Below are positions 52,330 to 61,086 of a DNA stretch of 64,000 bases, piece by piece; within the stretch, counting starts at the first letter, position 1, and every line of letters starts with the position of its first letter. The translations under genes and the position numbers were made by a program. The notes under the pieces were generated by a model. It did not search any database. It was not told the DNA's origin and saw only the letters and a program-made list of their open reading frames with translations. Where the stretch lies: assembly GCF_020829625.1 (NCBI RefSeq), contig NZ_JAIVFX010000007.1, positions 193,344 to 257,343 on the forward strand, given 5' to 3'. The DNA comes from Nostoc sp. XA010. Its GTDB lineage: Bacteria > Cyanobacteriota > Cyanobacteriia > Cyanobacteriales > Nostocaceae.

Positions 52330-53540
52330 TGGTGTATCAACCAGCAGCAGGAGCCAGGGATTTATTGCCCTTGGATGTGGAGAAAAAACGCTGGATTGAA
52401 GATAGATTACAGCAGGTGTTTCACCGTTGGGGATATCACAGGATTATCACCTCGACTTTAGAACGCATGGATACTCTGATGGCGGGGGAAGCAATCCAGC
52501 GCCAGATGGTGATTCAACTACAAAATGGCGAAGATGATGAATTAGGGCTACGCCCAGAATTAACAGCATCCATTGCTCGTACAGTTGTCACTCGCATGGC
52601 AAATGCAACTTATCCGCAACGGTTGTACTACAACGCTAATGTGTTTCGCCGCACTTGGGAAAGTAGACACAATCGCCAGCAAGAGTTTTATCAAGCTGGG
52701 GTGGAATTATTAGGTGCTGGCGGGTTGTTGGCGAATGCGGAAGTACTACTGTTAGTAGCAGATTGTTTAGCAGCACTAGGGTTGCGGGAATGGCATTTAA
52801 TTTTAGGTGAAGCGGGAATTACCCGATCGCTCCTGAGTGCTTTTCCTGCTAATTTACAGGATAAAGTTCGCAGTGCGATCGCTCATCTTGATCGCATTAC
52901 TATAGATACTTTACCTCTAAGTGATAAACTACGCGATCGCGCCCGAACCATGCTAGATTTGCGTGGCCCCAGTACAGACGTGTTGCAAAAAGTTAGTAGT
53001 TTGGATCTAGACGAAGAACAGCGAGAGGCAGTAAATAATCTCAAATGCCTAGTAGAATTACTAGAATCAGAGAAAAAATTTCCGTTAATCCTCGACCTCA
53101 GCCTTATCCAGACCATAGACTACTACACTGGTATCGTTTTTGAAGTTGTTAATGATACCGAATCCCAAGCTAGAGTTTTAGGGCGCGGTGGTCGCTACGA
53201 CCAGCTTTTGGGGCTATATCATCCCCAAGGAGAAAACATTCCCGGTATTGGTTTTGGACTAAGTATAGAGGATTTATATCAAGTTCTATTGTCTACTCAG
53301 CAATTACCACAGGCAACTCCAACGAGTGACTGGTTGGTAGTACCAGAGACGGCTAGCGCTAACGCCTTTGCCTTTGCCTACGCGCAAAAACTCAGAGATT
53401 CTACTGATTTGGTGCGCGTAGAAATTGATTTAGGGGGAAGGGATGCAGACGCTATTCGCCAATATGCAAGCGATCGCGGCATTGCCCAAATTGTTTGGAT
53501 GAAAGCTGATGGCTCCCCAAAAATTGAACCATTGCGTTAA
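52329..53540 (+). CDS. hisZ: ATP phosphoribosyltransferase regulatory subunit HisZ
   Basis: A class II aminoacyl-tRNA synthetase-like protein (HisRS paralogue) of 403 residues that activates the short-form HisG in the first step of histidine synthesis. Motifs are GARDLLPLDVEKKRW, ELTASIARTV, RLYYNANVFR, YYTGIVFEVV and GRGGRYDQLLGLYH. It lacks the HisRS anticodon domain specificity, which with the length supports HisZ. It is coupled to the J-domain gene by a TAATG overlap. hisG is not in the window. Confidence 0.92.
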   Translation: MVYQPAAGARDLLPLDVEKKRWIEDRLQQVFHRWGYHRIITSTLERMDTLMAGEAIQRQMVIQLQNGEDDELGLRPELTASIARTVVTRMANATYPQRLYYNANVFRRTWESRHNRQQEFYQAGVELLGAGGLLANAEVLLLVADCLAALGLREWHLILGEAGITRSLLSAFPANLQDKVRSAIAHLDRITIDTLPLSDKLRDRARTMLDLRGPSTDVLQKVSSLDLDEEQREAVNNLKCLVELLESEKKFPLILDLSLIQTIDYYTGIVFEVVNDTESQARVLGRGGRYDQLLGLYHPQGENIPGIGFGLSIEDLYQVLLSTQQLPQATPTSDWLVVPETASANAFAFAYAQKLRDSTDLVRVEIDLGGRDADAIRQYASDRGIAQIVWMKADGSPKIEPLR

Positions 53541-53542
53541 CT

Positions 53543-53660
53543 GAGTTGGGCATTGGGCATTGGGCATGGGGCATTGAGCATGGGTAAAAAAATCAATAGT
53601 TATTCTTCCCCTGCTCCCCCTGCCTCCCCTGCTTCCCCTGCTCTCCACTCCCACTCCCCT
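53543..53660. repeat. GGGCATT heptads and CCCCTGC 9-mers
   Basis: TTGGGCATTGGGCATTGGG heptads right after hisZ, then CCCCTGCTCCCCCTGCCTCC-type runs. Same classes as in the blocks at 44719 and 34062. Non-coding. Confidence 0.85.
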
Positions 53661-53704
53661 GCTAGGCTAGAAATAGCCGATACAGAAAAGAGGGAATCGA
53701 GAAC

Positions 53705-53929
53705 ATGCCGCACACAATTGTTACAGAAGTCTGTGAAGGCGTCGCTGACTGCGTAGATGCCTGTCCAGTAGCTTGTATTCATGATGGCCCAGGCAAAAAT
53801 GCCAAGGGAACTGATTGGTACTGGATTGACTTTGCCACTTGCATCGATTGTGGTATATGTCTCCAAGTTTGCCCAGTAGAAGGGGCAATTCTTGCAGAAG
53901 AACGACCAGAGTTGCAAAAAACTCCTTAA
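53705..53929 (+). CDS. bacterial-type ferredoxin
   Basis: A 74-residue ferredoxin with motifs CEGVADCVDACPVACI and CIDCGICLQVCPVEGAI. The first motif has an irregular spacing (C-x5-C-x3-C), as in 3Fe-4S/4Fe-4S (7Fe) ferredoxins, so one [3Fe-4S] and one [4Fe-4S] cluster are probable. The ATG follows GGGAATCGAGAAC. Partner is not evident; the ABC ATPase gene 49 bp downstream seems unrelated. Confidence 0.9.
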   Translation: MPHTIVTEVCEGVADCVDACPVACIHDGPGKNAKGTDWYWIDFATCIDCGICLQVCPVEGAILAEERPELQKTP

Positions 53930-53978
53930 TAGTCCATAGTCAACAGTCAATAGCTATTTTTAACTTGACTGTTGACCA

Positions 53979-54707
53979 ATGACAAATGACTATTTACTAG
54001 ATGTCCAAAATGTCCACGCTGGATACATTAAAGATGTAGATATCCTGCAAGGTGTAAATTTCCGTGTTGCACCAGGCGAATTGGTAACTGTGATTGGCCC
54101 CAACGGCGCTGGTAAATCTACTTTAGCAAAAGCAATTTTTGGGCTTTTGATCCCTCACACAGGGACAATTACCTTCAAAGGTGAAAATCTCGTGGGGCTA
54201 AAGTCCAATGAAATAGTTCAGCGAGGAATGTGCTACGTACCGCAAATCGCCAATGTTTTCCCCTCCCTTAGTGTTGAAGAGAACTTGGAGATGGGTGCTT
54301 TTGTGCTTAACGTTCCTCTGAAACCAATTAAAGATAAAATATTTGCTATGTTCCCCAGACTAAGCGATCGCCGTCGTCAACGCGCTGGTACTCTCTCTGG
54401 GGGAGAACGCCAGATGCTAGCGATGGGTAAAGCTTTGATGTTGGAACCTAGTTTGCTGATTTTAGATGAACCATCTGCTGCTTTGTCCCCGATTTTGGTG
54501 ACACAAGTGTTTGAGCAGATTAAACAAATTAATCAGGCGGGTACTGCAATCGTATTAGTGGAACAAAATGCCCGTAAGGCTTTAGAGATGGCTAATCGCG
54601 GCTATGTACTGGAGTCAGGACGCGATGCTATTTCAGGCCCAGGTCAAGAACTGTTGAATGATCCTAAAGTGGGTGAGCTATATCTGGGAGCAGGTAAAAG
54701 ACATTAA
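53979..54707 (+). CDS. LivF-type ABC transporter ATP-binding protein
   Basis: A 242-residue ABC ATPase of the branched-chain/neutral amino acid class. Walker A is GPNGAGKST, the signature is LSGGERQML, Walker B is LLILDEPSAAL and the H-loop region is VLVEQNARKAL. In Nostoc the corresponding neutral amino acid system is called Nat (NatE for LivF-like); no permease, LivG-like or binding-protein genes are in the window, so it is an orphan ATPase here. Confidence 0.9.
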   Translation: MTNDYLLDVQNVHAGYIKDVDILQGVNFRVAPGELVTVIGPNGAGKSTLAKAIFGLLIPHTGTITFKGENLVGLKSNEIVQRGMCYVPQIANVFPSLSVEENLEMGAFVLNVPLKPIKDKIFAMFPRLSDRRRQRAGTLSGGERQMLAMGKALMLEPSLLILDEPSAALSPILVTQVFEQIKQINQAGTAIVLVEQNARKALEMANRGYVLESGRDAISGPGQELLNDPKVGELYLGAGKRH

Positions 54708-55086
54708 TCCGGATTTTCACTCTTGCCCCCATTCAACATAAAACCACTTTAATAAGGAAACTCCACCAGGCGATAGCGATGTTTAAGGCGGGGTGCGCCT
54801 ACGCTATCTATAAACTAATACAAAAGCTATAACAATTCCTGCCACTGCCGCGACCGTCGTTTTCGATGCTCAAAGAATTCTCCCCAATAATCCTTGCGTT
54901 TCTAATCACATCTACAGTGAGTAAAAAGGTAAAACAGGACATTCATTCAGGAAAAAATCACCAAAATGCAAATTAACCGGATTGGGCAGAACCCCAATTC
55001 AACAGGAAAGCTTACTGAACTTCCTATATATAAAGTTCTGCATCAGTTTTTAATATACTGCTGAGTCGCAACAAATCCTGCAAAGC

Positions 55087-55132
55087 CGCTCCAGAGGAAA
55101 CCTGGGGCGTTTTCTCATGGTATAAAAACGCC
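55087..55132. other. two mutually exclusive hairpins
   Basis: CGCTCCAG (55087-55094) can pair with CTGGGGCG (55102-55109). The overlapping GGCGTTTT (55106-55113) can instead pair with AAAACGCC (55125-55132), so both stems share 55106-55109. The arrangement resembles an anti-terminator/terminator switch, but no gene follows closely on the plus strand. Function is unknown. Confidence 0.45.
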
Positions 55133-55286
55133 TATGTTTACCCAATCAAAATTGATTGAGTGCTTTTGGCAATTTGGCATCCAAAATTTTTCTGTTGCAG
55201 TTTTAATTGAGATATCAACAGGGTTACTGGGACATTGAGAAAATTCTACAAGGGATCGATTCCCGTCTCAAAAATCCCACCCAATG

Positions 55287-55372
55287 GCCAGTTGTTGACG
55301 CCCGTGTGAACTACCCTTTCAGGGTTAGATGCACTTAACAAGCACGAGCGTCACCGCTTCACCACAACTGGC
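55287..55372. other. nested three-stem inverted repeat
   Basis: Outer stem GCCAGTTGT/ACAACTGGC (9 bp, perfect), middle stem GACGCCCGTG/CACGAGCGTC (9 of 10), and an inner 5-bp stem ACCCT-TTC-AGGGT. The nested 86-bp structure could be a structured RNA, or the end of a hairpin-dependent mobile element. No gene overlaps it. Confidence 0.6.
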
Positions 55373-55440
55373 TAGAAATCAAACAGAAAACACATAGTAC
55401 AAATGGTCTAATATCATTTCACGAAATATCTGATATATAA

Positions 55441-55468
55441 GTAGGAGCGTATAGCTGTACGCTCTTAC
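55441..55468. repeat. palindromic repeat of the post-cysK family
   Basis: GTAGGAGCGTATAG followed by CTGTACGCTCTTAC, nearly self-complementary. It matches the form of 11137-11170. Confidence 0.65.
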
Positions 55469-55537
55469 AGCCAATTCATTATAATATTGCAAAAATTTTT
55501 GGCGGAGGTATTAACATATTAAAGCGATCGCTACCAT

Positions 55538-56842
55538 TTATTTAATCTGTAGCTGCCTGAGTTTATTATTTGCCGACAGTAGTAACTCTTGAGCTTTAAG
55601 ATAGGCTGTAGTACCATTTTGCACTTTTTCTAACTGATTAATAATACTCTGCAATTGGCTCAATATCCGATTGTGCTGCACATCATGAGCATCAGCAGGA
55701 ATTGAAGCTAACAAGCTTTCAATTTCTCGTTGTGCTGCTTCTAAAGCCTCCACAGCATCTGCCTCAGCTTGCCGCCTTACCTTAACTTGACCTAAATTAG
55801 CCTCATAAATTGCTAATAATTTCTGTGCCTCGGTATAACCAGCCACGTCTTTTGAAGGAATCTCTTTAAGCCGCTCAATTGCTTCTATCCACAAATTTTC
55901 TATCTGTCGCCATTCGGTTACGGTATGTGGTGGATTTTGACCAGCTTTGGCAGCTTGCCAGGAAAACTGCCGTGCTGCGGTAATTAAGGCGCTGATGCGA
56001 TCGTTTCCAGCGGCCAATCCAACAACTTGCTGAAACTCACGCTTATAATTATCTAGTTGATTTTGTACAGTTTTTCCTGCCAGAGTTTGACCAGGAATCT
56101 GCTCTAATTGATTAAGCGCCGTCTGCCAACCAGTTGTTGCAGTTTGTTTATCAGTTACTGTTGCGGCGTGTTCATATTGTTGTTTTGCATTTAATAGGGT
56201 CTGCATATTATTGGTAAGCAAGGACTGAGCATTCTTTTCTTGGAAAACTTTAGCTTCTAGTTGTCCAACTTGACTCCGAAATGCATTAAAACCGTAGATG
56301 CTAAAGCGCGAATCGTACCACCAATATCTGTATTCAGACCAATCGTTAGCAAACGAAGTTGGTAACTGATCTAAATGTTTTTGTGCTTCGTGTAGCTTCT
56401 CTTCTCCCAAAGCCAAATCTGCTGGACTGGTAGCTTTTTCAATCAATTGTTCAGCTTGCTCGACTGATATCAACGCTTGTCGATAGTGATTATCCATACT
56501 TATATAGCTGGGTAGCAACAAAAAAGGTGCATGGAGCATAACCGGACGGCGAATCACCTGGTAAGGCTGGTTTGCCACCCAAATCACACCAACGGGAATA
56601 CCGATAAGTATTATTATCCAAATAAGTCTACTACTTATACCCCGCTTGGCTTTGCTATGCACTTGCTGAGAAGATTTTTTGAGAGCCTGCCTCTCTAGCT
56701 CCATTTCATGCTCTAATTTAGCTAGGTTTTTGGGGGTTAATGGTGTTGTAGATTGTTGGATAGGGGCAGATGGATCTATCCCAGAGCTATTTTGAGAATT
56801 TTTACGTAGAAAATTCCAGTTGATTTTGTTTAAAAAAGCCAT
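55538..56842 (-). CDS. membrane-anchored coiled-coil protein of unknown function
   Basis: A 434-residue protein. A cytosolic Pro/Ser-rich N-terminus is followed by one helix at about 75-92 (LIWIIILIGIPVGVIWVA), and the remaining 330 residues are mostly helical with long heptad stretches (YRQALISVEQAEQLIEKA; AVEALEAAQREIESLLASI). It is probably a bitopic protein with the coiled-coil region outside the cytosol. I do not know the family beyond its being cyanobacterium-like. Start ATG 56842 is chosen over a longer frame. Confidence 0.8.
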   Translation of the reverse strand: MAFLNKINWNFLRKNSQNSSGIDPSAPIQQSTTPLTPKNLAKLEHEMELERQALKKSSQQVHSKAKRGISSRLIWIIILIGIPVGVIWVANQPYQVIRRPVMLHAPFLLLPSYISMDNHYRQALISVEQAEQLIEKATSPADLALGEEKLHEAQKHLDQLPTSFANDWSEYRYWWYDSRFSIYGFNAFRSQVGQLEAKVFQEKNAQSLLTNNMQTLLNAKQQYEHAATVTDKQTATTGWQTALNQLEQIPGQTLAGKTVQNQLDNYKREFQQVVGLAAGNDRISALITAARQFSWQAAKAGQNPPHTVTEWRQIENLWIEAIERLKEIPSKDVAGYTEAQKLLAIYEANLGQVKVRRQAEADAVEALEAAQREIESLLASIPADAHDVQHNRILSQLQSIINQLEKVQNGTTAYLKAQELLLSANNKLRQLQIK

Positions 56843-56911
56843 AAATATAGTCAATACTGTGTTGAGTATTCCCAAATAACACAGAAAATATATACGGGTG
56901 AATAATTAAAG

Positions 56912-56975
56912 GTTTGTAGTAAATACTTTAGTTCTAATAAAACTTGCTATGAGCGATGAATCGCTCACTACGAAC
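56912..56975. repeat. dispersed repeat with conserved ends, copy 2 (inverted)
   Basis: Reverse complement begins GTTCGTAGTGAGCGATTCAT and ends TACTACAAAC, matching 7073-7130 at both ends. The middle includes GAGCGAttcaTCGCTC, a hairpin not conserved in copy 1. Confidence 0.65.
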
Positions 56976-57134
56976 TAGGATTTTCTTATATGTTTAGTTA
57001 TGCCTATATAGTTAAGTGCTAAATTACGATGCTATCTGAAGATTAAATGACTCTTAAATCGTGTAAAAGGGTACTATTACATCTTGCTTAAGTCTGATAT
57101 CTTCCTAAGAACAGCTTTGTTTTCTGGTAGATTG

Positions 57135-57857
57135 ATGAGTCGAATTAATGGATTTGTAGGGCGACGTGATTTCTTAAAATTTGCCAGTTTAGTAGGTATT
57201 GCAGCTACTGCTTTTGGTGATAGTTTTTGGAATACAGAGCAAACTGCTATTGCTGATATTCATCCAGACAACCCTAATCCAGTTAGTCCTAATGAAGCTA
57301 TCAGACGTTTACTGGATGGTAATCAACGATTTATCCAAGAAAAACGTAAATATCCCGATCAATCGCTAGAACATTTGCGATTAGTTGCTAAATCTCAATA
57401 TCCCTTTGCTGCTATATTAGGGTGTGCAGATTCCAGAGTCCCTGCGGAAATCGTCTTCGATCAAGGGCTTGGAGATTTATTTGTTGTACGAGTTGCTGGT
57501 AATGTCGTCAGTGATACGGTTATAGGTAGTCTGGAATATTCTTCAACAGTTTTAGGTTCGCAGTTGATTGTAATTTTGGGTCATGAAAGATGCGGTGCAG
57601 TAGCAGAAGCAATCAAAAACGAACCACTTCCTGGCAGAATTGGTTTGATTATTGAGGGTATCAAACCATCTGTAGAAAGGGTAAAGTTAAGAACGGGTGA
57701 TAATATGCAGAATGCAGTTATAGCCAATATTCAATATCAGGCTGAAAAATTGCAGGAAAGCTCAACAATTTTAACTAAATTGATCGGTGAAGGGAAACTA
57801 AAAATTGTTGGCGCTTGTTACGATATTGACACTGGTAAAGTCAACATTATTACTTGA
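57135..57857 (+). CDS. beta-class carbonic anhydrase with Tat signal
   Basis: A 240-residue zinc enzyme that hydrates CO2. Zinc ligands are in LGCADSRVPAE (Cys, Asp-Arg dyad) and LGHERCGAV (His, Cys). The N-terminus has a twin-arginine motif, GRRDFLKFASLVG, followed by a hydrophobic stretch, so export to the periplasm or thylakoid lumen is expected. An EcaB-type external beta-CA is the closest named group I know. ATG 57135 is chosen; an upstream TTG-started frame adds 17 residues. Confidence 0.92.
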   Translation: MSRINGFVGRRDFLKFASLVGIAATAFGDSFWNTEQTAIADIHPDNPNPVSPNEAIRRLLDGNQRFIQEKRKYPDQSLEHLRLVAKSQYPFAAILGCADSRVPAEIVFDQGLGDLFVVRVAGNVVSDTVIGSLEYSSTVLGSQLIVILGHERCGAVAEAIKNEPLPGRIGLIIEGIKPSVERVKLRTGDNMQNAVIANIQYQAEKLQESSTILTKLIGEGKLKIVGACYDIDTGKVNIIT

Positions 57858-58468
57858 AAATCTCATAAATTCTTGGCGTAGTATTCTTAGGTTAATTATG
57901 TTGCAAAAAATAATGAGTTATTCATAGTCTTGAAAATTAATAAAATTCATTGCTAAACTTAAAAAATATTTCTTATACCATTTAACGAAATACCTGTTAC
58001 ATATATATTGATAGGGGCGGTGATGCCTGAGTTAATCTACACTGACGCAAACTCATAAAAATTTAGAAAAATTTAAAAGCAAAGCACAGTCGTAGCTTGT
58101 AATAAATAAATCCGGCAGGGGCCATATAACAAGGCCGCCCGCCAGGAAGGTATAGTATATTCTGGCCATGTTTGATCAGGTTAGCGCTTATTTATAAAAA
58201 ATAATTGCATATCCCTAGATACAATAACTAAATACTTTGGAAAACACAGTTAAGAAAAGTTACTAAATAGGTTAATTTCTAATTAAAACCAACAATTTCC
58301 CAAATGGGGAGATGAGTGAGCAGGAGGGACAAGGAACAACAAGGGGGAGAATAAAAAATTACATCGTTTCCCCTCTGCTTCGTGCCGCTCTGCCTCCTTC
58401 CAATGCCCAATGCCCCATAATATAAGAAAGCGCTTCACACTTCTTAAATAATCAGCTTTATTAGAACA
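57858..58468. other. 611-bp intergenic region
   Basis: AT-rich with a GC-rich patch at about 58109-58150 (GGCAGGGGCC ... GGCCGCCCGCC, imperfect hairpin). A diverged copy of the 55410 segment lies at 57976-58020. The final 100 bp include GC/CT low-complexity runs before ubiD. No ORF stands out. Confidence 0.5.
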
Positions 58469-59977
58469 ATGGCAAGAGACTTGCGGGGATTCATTAAAAT
58501 TTTGGAAGATAAGGGACAATTACGGCGAATTTCAGCTTTAGTTGACCCAGATTTAGAAATTGCTGAGATTTCCAACCGGATGCTGCAAAAAGGTGGCCCA
58601 GGATTGTTGTTTGAAAATGTCAAAGGCGCTTCTTTCCCTGTGGCGGTGAATTTGATGGGAACTGTGGAAAGGATTTGCTGGGCGATGAATATGCAGCATC
58701 CAGAGGAGTTGGAAACTCTGGGGAAAAAACTAAGTATGCTGCAACAGCCAAAACCGCCGAAGAAAATTTCCCAAGCGATAGATTTTGGAAAAGTCCTGTT
58801 TGATGTACTGAAAGCGAAACCAGGACGTGACTTTTTCCCTGCTTGTCAGCAAGTTGTAGTTCAAGGTAATGATTTAGATTTAAACAAGTTGCCCTTGATA
58901 CGTCCTTATATTGGTGATGCTGGCAAGATTATCACGCTGGGACTAGTAATTACCAAAGATTGTGAGACGGGTACTCCAAATGTAGGCGTGTATCGCTTGC
59001 AACTACAATCCAAAAATACGATGACGGTTCATTGGTTATCGGTGCGGGGTGGGGCAAGGCATTTGCGAAAAGCGGCAGAACGTGGGAAGAAATTAGAAGT
59101 TGCGATCGCACTTGGTGTAGATCCTCTAATTATCATGGCAGCAGCTACACCTATACCTGTAGATTTATCAGAATGGCTGTTTGCTGGACTTTACGGCGGT
59201 TCTGGTGTGCAGTTAGCAAAGTGTAAAACTGTCGATTTAGAAGTTCCCGCAGATTCCGAATTTGTCTTGGAAGGAACGATTACACCAGGAGAAGTTTTAT
59301 CGGATGGGCCTTTTGGCGACCACATGGGTTATTACGGCGGCGTGGAAGATTCACCCTTAGTACGCTTTGAGTGTATGACGCACCGGAAAAATCCGATTTA
59401 CTTAACAACATTTAGCGGTCGTCCACCTAAAGAAGAAGCGATGATGGCGATCGCACTAAATCGTATTTATACGCCCATTCTGCGGCAACAAGTATCAGAA
59501 ATCGTCGATTTCTTCCTACCAATGGAAGCTTTGAGTTACAAAGCGGCGATTATTTCCATAGATAAAGCATATCCGGGACAAGCGCGACGGGCGGCTTTAG
59601 CGTTTTGGAGTGCTTTACCACAATTTACATACACAAAATTTGTAATTGTTGTGGATAAAGACATAAATATTCGTGATCCGCGTCAAGTTGTGTGGGCAAT
59701 TAGTTCTAAAGTTGACCCAGTGCGGGATGTTTTTATTCTGCCGAATACACCTTTTGATACCTTGGATTTTGCCAGTGAAAAGATTGGCTTAGGTGGACGC
59801 ATGGGAATTGATGCGACTACGAAGATTCCGCCGGAAACAGACCATGAATGGGGTTCGCCTTTGGAATCTGATCCAGATGTGGCGGCGATGGTAGAAAGAC
59901 GATGGGCGGAATATGGTTTGGCAGAGTTGCAGTTAGGAGAAGTAGACCCGAATTTGTTTGGCTACGATATGAGGTAA
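58469..59977 (+). CDS. ubiD: UbiD-family decarboxylase
   Basis: A 502-residue prenylated-FMN-dependent decarboxylase. The family core is present: TLGLVITKDCETGTPNVGVYRLQL (as TKDCETGTPNVGVYR), MTVHWLSVRGGARHL, EFVLEGTITPGEVLSDGPFGDHMGYYG with the catalytic Glu-Arg-Glu region, and WAISSKVDPVRDVFI. In cyanobacteria it serves plastoquinone synthesis (4-hydroxybenzoate-derived prenyl decarboxylation). No UbiX gene is nearby. Length and motifs look intact. Confidence 0.94.
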   Translation: MARDLRGFIKILEDKGQLRRISALVDPDLEIAEISNRMLQKGGPGLLFENVKGASFPVAVNLMGTVERICWAMNMQHPEELETLGKKLSMLQQPKPPKKISQAIDFGKVLFDVLKAKPGRDFFPACQQVVVQGNDLDLNKLPLIRPYIGDAGKIITLGLVITKDCETGTPNVGVYRLQLQSKNTMTVHWLSVRGGARHLRKAAERGKKLEVAIALGVDPLIIMAAATPIPVDLSEWLFAGLYGGSGVQLAKCKTVDLEVPADSEFVLEGTITPGEVLSDGPFGDHMGYYGGVEDSPLVRFECMTHRKNPIYLTTFSGRPPKEEAMMAIALNRIYTPILRQQVSEIVDFFLPMEALSYKAAIISIDKAYPGQARRAALAFWSALPQFTYTKFVIVVDKDINIRDPRQVVWAISSKVDPVRDVFILPNTPFDTLDFASEKIGLGGRMGIDATTKIPPETDHEWGSPLESDPDVAAMVERRWAEYGLAELQLGEVDPNLFGYDMR

Positions 59978-60005
59978 TGTATTAGATAAAAACTGGTAAA
60001 AATCT

Positions 60006-60287
60006 ATGCTGGCTATCGGCTTAATTGATTTTTATCAGTCAAATATAATTTTAGTTTGTTGTAGCGATCGCCGTCCTTATGCTGACTTATATGCTTTTAA
60101 TTTACTAGATATAATTCCACCTTTTTCCCTATTTTTGTGTTCTGGAGATACGGAACCAGTTATAGATTTGCAGACATTGTTAAATGAGGTATATGATATC
60201 TACGGCTATGATTTGGTAGTAGATTATAGTCAACAGCTAGTACCAGGGTTGTCACAAGCAGATGCATGGGCGGATACACTTTTGTAG
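60006..60287 (+). pseudogene. C-terminal fragment of a DUF4058 protein
   Basis: DUF4058 proteins are about 250 residues; here only the end is left. SDRRPYADLYAFNLLDIIPPF, seen as RRPYADLYAFNL, then DTEPVIDLQTLLNEVYDIYGYDLVVDY and SQADAWADTLL, quoted in part, match that C-terminal region. The N-terminal 30 residues do not. The start codon looks accidental and there is no ribosome site, so I call it a remnant. It is followed by repeats. Confidence 0.7.
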
Positions 60288-60405
60288 TATAAGGGTTTAC
60301 GGTAACTCAAAATACTGTGAATTGTAAGCATATACTTATGCGATCGCAATATTACCTTGGTTTTTCCTTTACGCTTCGCACACACCCCCAAAAACCTCCT
60401 AATTA

Positions 60406-60447
60406 GCCCCCTCTCGAAGAGCGGGGAGGAGGTTGGGGCTGGGGTTC
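60406..60447. repeat. GC-rich repeat, left flank of DUF559 gene
   Basis: GCCCCCTCTCGAAGAGCGGG continuing to GGGGTTC. It is an inverted counterpart of 60814-60858, so the DUF559 gene between them is bracketed by inverted repeats. Confidence 0.75.
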
Positions 60448-60473
60448 TATCTCTGCAACCAAGCACCAATATC

Positions 60474-60752
60474 CTACAACACCCCCTCTATCCTCTCCAG
60501 AACATCCTCATTTCTAAATCGCATAACCTGCAACCTCAAACTCTCCAAAAATTCTTGACGTATCGCATCTTCTACTTGGGTATAGTCATGAATTTCGCCA
60601 TCCACTTCCACCACTAACCGCGCTTCATTACAGTAAAAATCGACGACAAAACGGTCAATTGTTTGCTGACGGCGGAACTTGAAACCCAAAAGTTGCTTGT
60701 GTCTCAACTTCTGCCAAAGTAGCTTTTCTGCTGGAGTTGGTTCACACCGCAT
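60474..60752 (-). CDS. DUF559 (Vsr-like) endonuclease-domain protein
   Basis: A 92-residue protein of the DUF559 group, a Vsr/PD-(D/E)XK-like nuclease fold. The core FVVDFYCNEARLVVEVDGEIH, with its Asp and Glu, and the LRNKQL-like region LRHKQLLGFKFRRQQTID are visible. Coding sense continues for about eight codons upstream of the ATG (LKPLARQ) but there is no start there, so the N-terminus may be slightly shortened. Genes of this type are often mobile and lie amid repeats, as here. Confidence 0.82.
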   Translation of the reverse strand: MRCEPTPAEKLLWQKLRHKQLLGFKFRRQQTIDRFVVDFYCNEARLVVEVDGEIHDYTQVEDAIRQEFLESLRLQVMRFRNEDVLERIEGVL

Positions 60753-61086
60753 CTGTCGCGCTAATGGCTTCAGTTTTTTCCAAAGTCATGTGGGGTTTGC
60801 CAAGGGTATCTCCGAACCCCACCCCCTAACCCCCTCTCCGCTCTTCGAGAGGGGGAACTGGAGTCGGTGAGAGGCTTTGGGTTGGAGTTGTGATTTTCGG
60901 TCATTTGCGATCTTGGTGGTTAACTAAATTAATATTTCATGTATTATTAAGAGCGATCGCACTCTCCCAACTCTTCAAAACTCTGGCATAATCAGACATG
61001 GCTGCACCTAAAAAGCTGATTTAAAGCTTTACGCCGAATGGATATTTTAATAGAATAATGTCATCAAAAGATTCGCAGAAACATAA
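60753..61086. other. 334-bp intergenic region
   Basis: It contains the right-hand inverted repeat at 60814-60858 and an AT-rich stretch that should hold the promoter of the nuclease-fold/TPR gene. Nothing else was seen. Confidence 0.5.
60814..60858. repeat. GC-rich repeat, right flank of DUF559 gene
   Basis: GAACCCCACCCCCTAACCCC continuing to GAGAGGGGGAAC, with the central hairpin CTCTTCGAGAG. Inverted relative to 60406-60447, with more than 80 percent identity by eye. Confidence 0.75.

Larger units (their letters stand above)
54708..55537. other. 830-bp non-coding region with several hairpins
   Basis: No ORF longer than about 36 codons was found. The part from 55087 to 55372 has many inverted repeats, reported separately. 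A 55410-55468 segment (TATCATTTCACGAAATATCTG) recurs in diverged form at 57976-58020. The palindrome GTAGGAGCGTATAG-CTGTACGCTCTTAC is at 55441-55468. Confidence 0.6.

Noticed and set aside
53600..53950. Minus-strand ORF of 116 codons over the ferredoxin gene
   Set aside because: Antisense shadow of the 7Fe-type ferredoxin plus low-complexity repeats.
55253..55265. tRNA T-arm-like GGGATCGATTCCC
   Set aside because: No acceptor, D or anticodon arm can be drawn around it.
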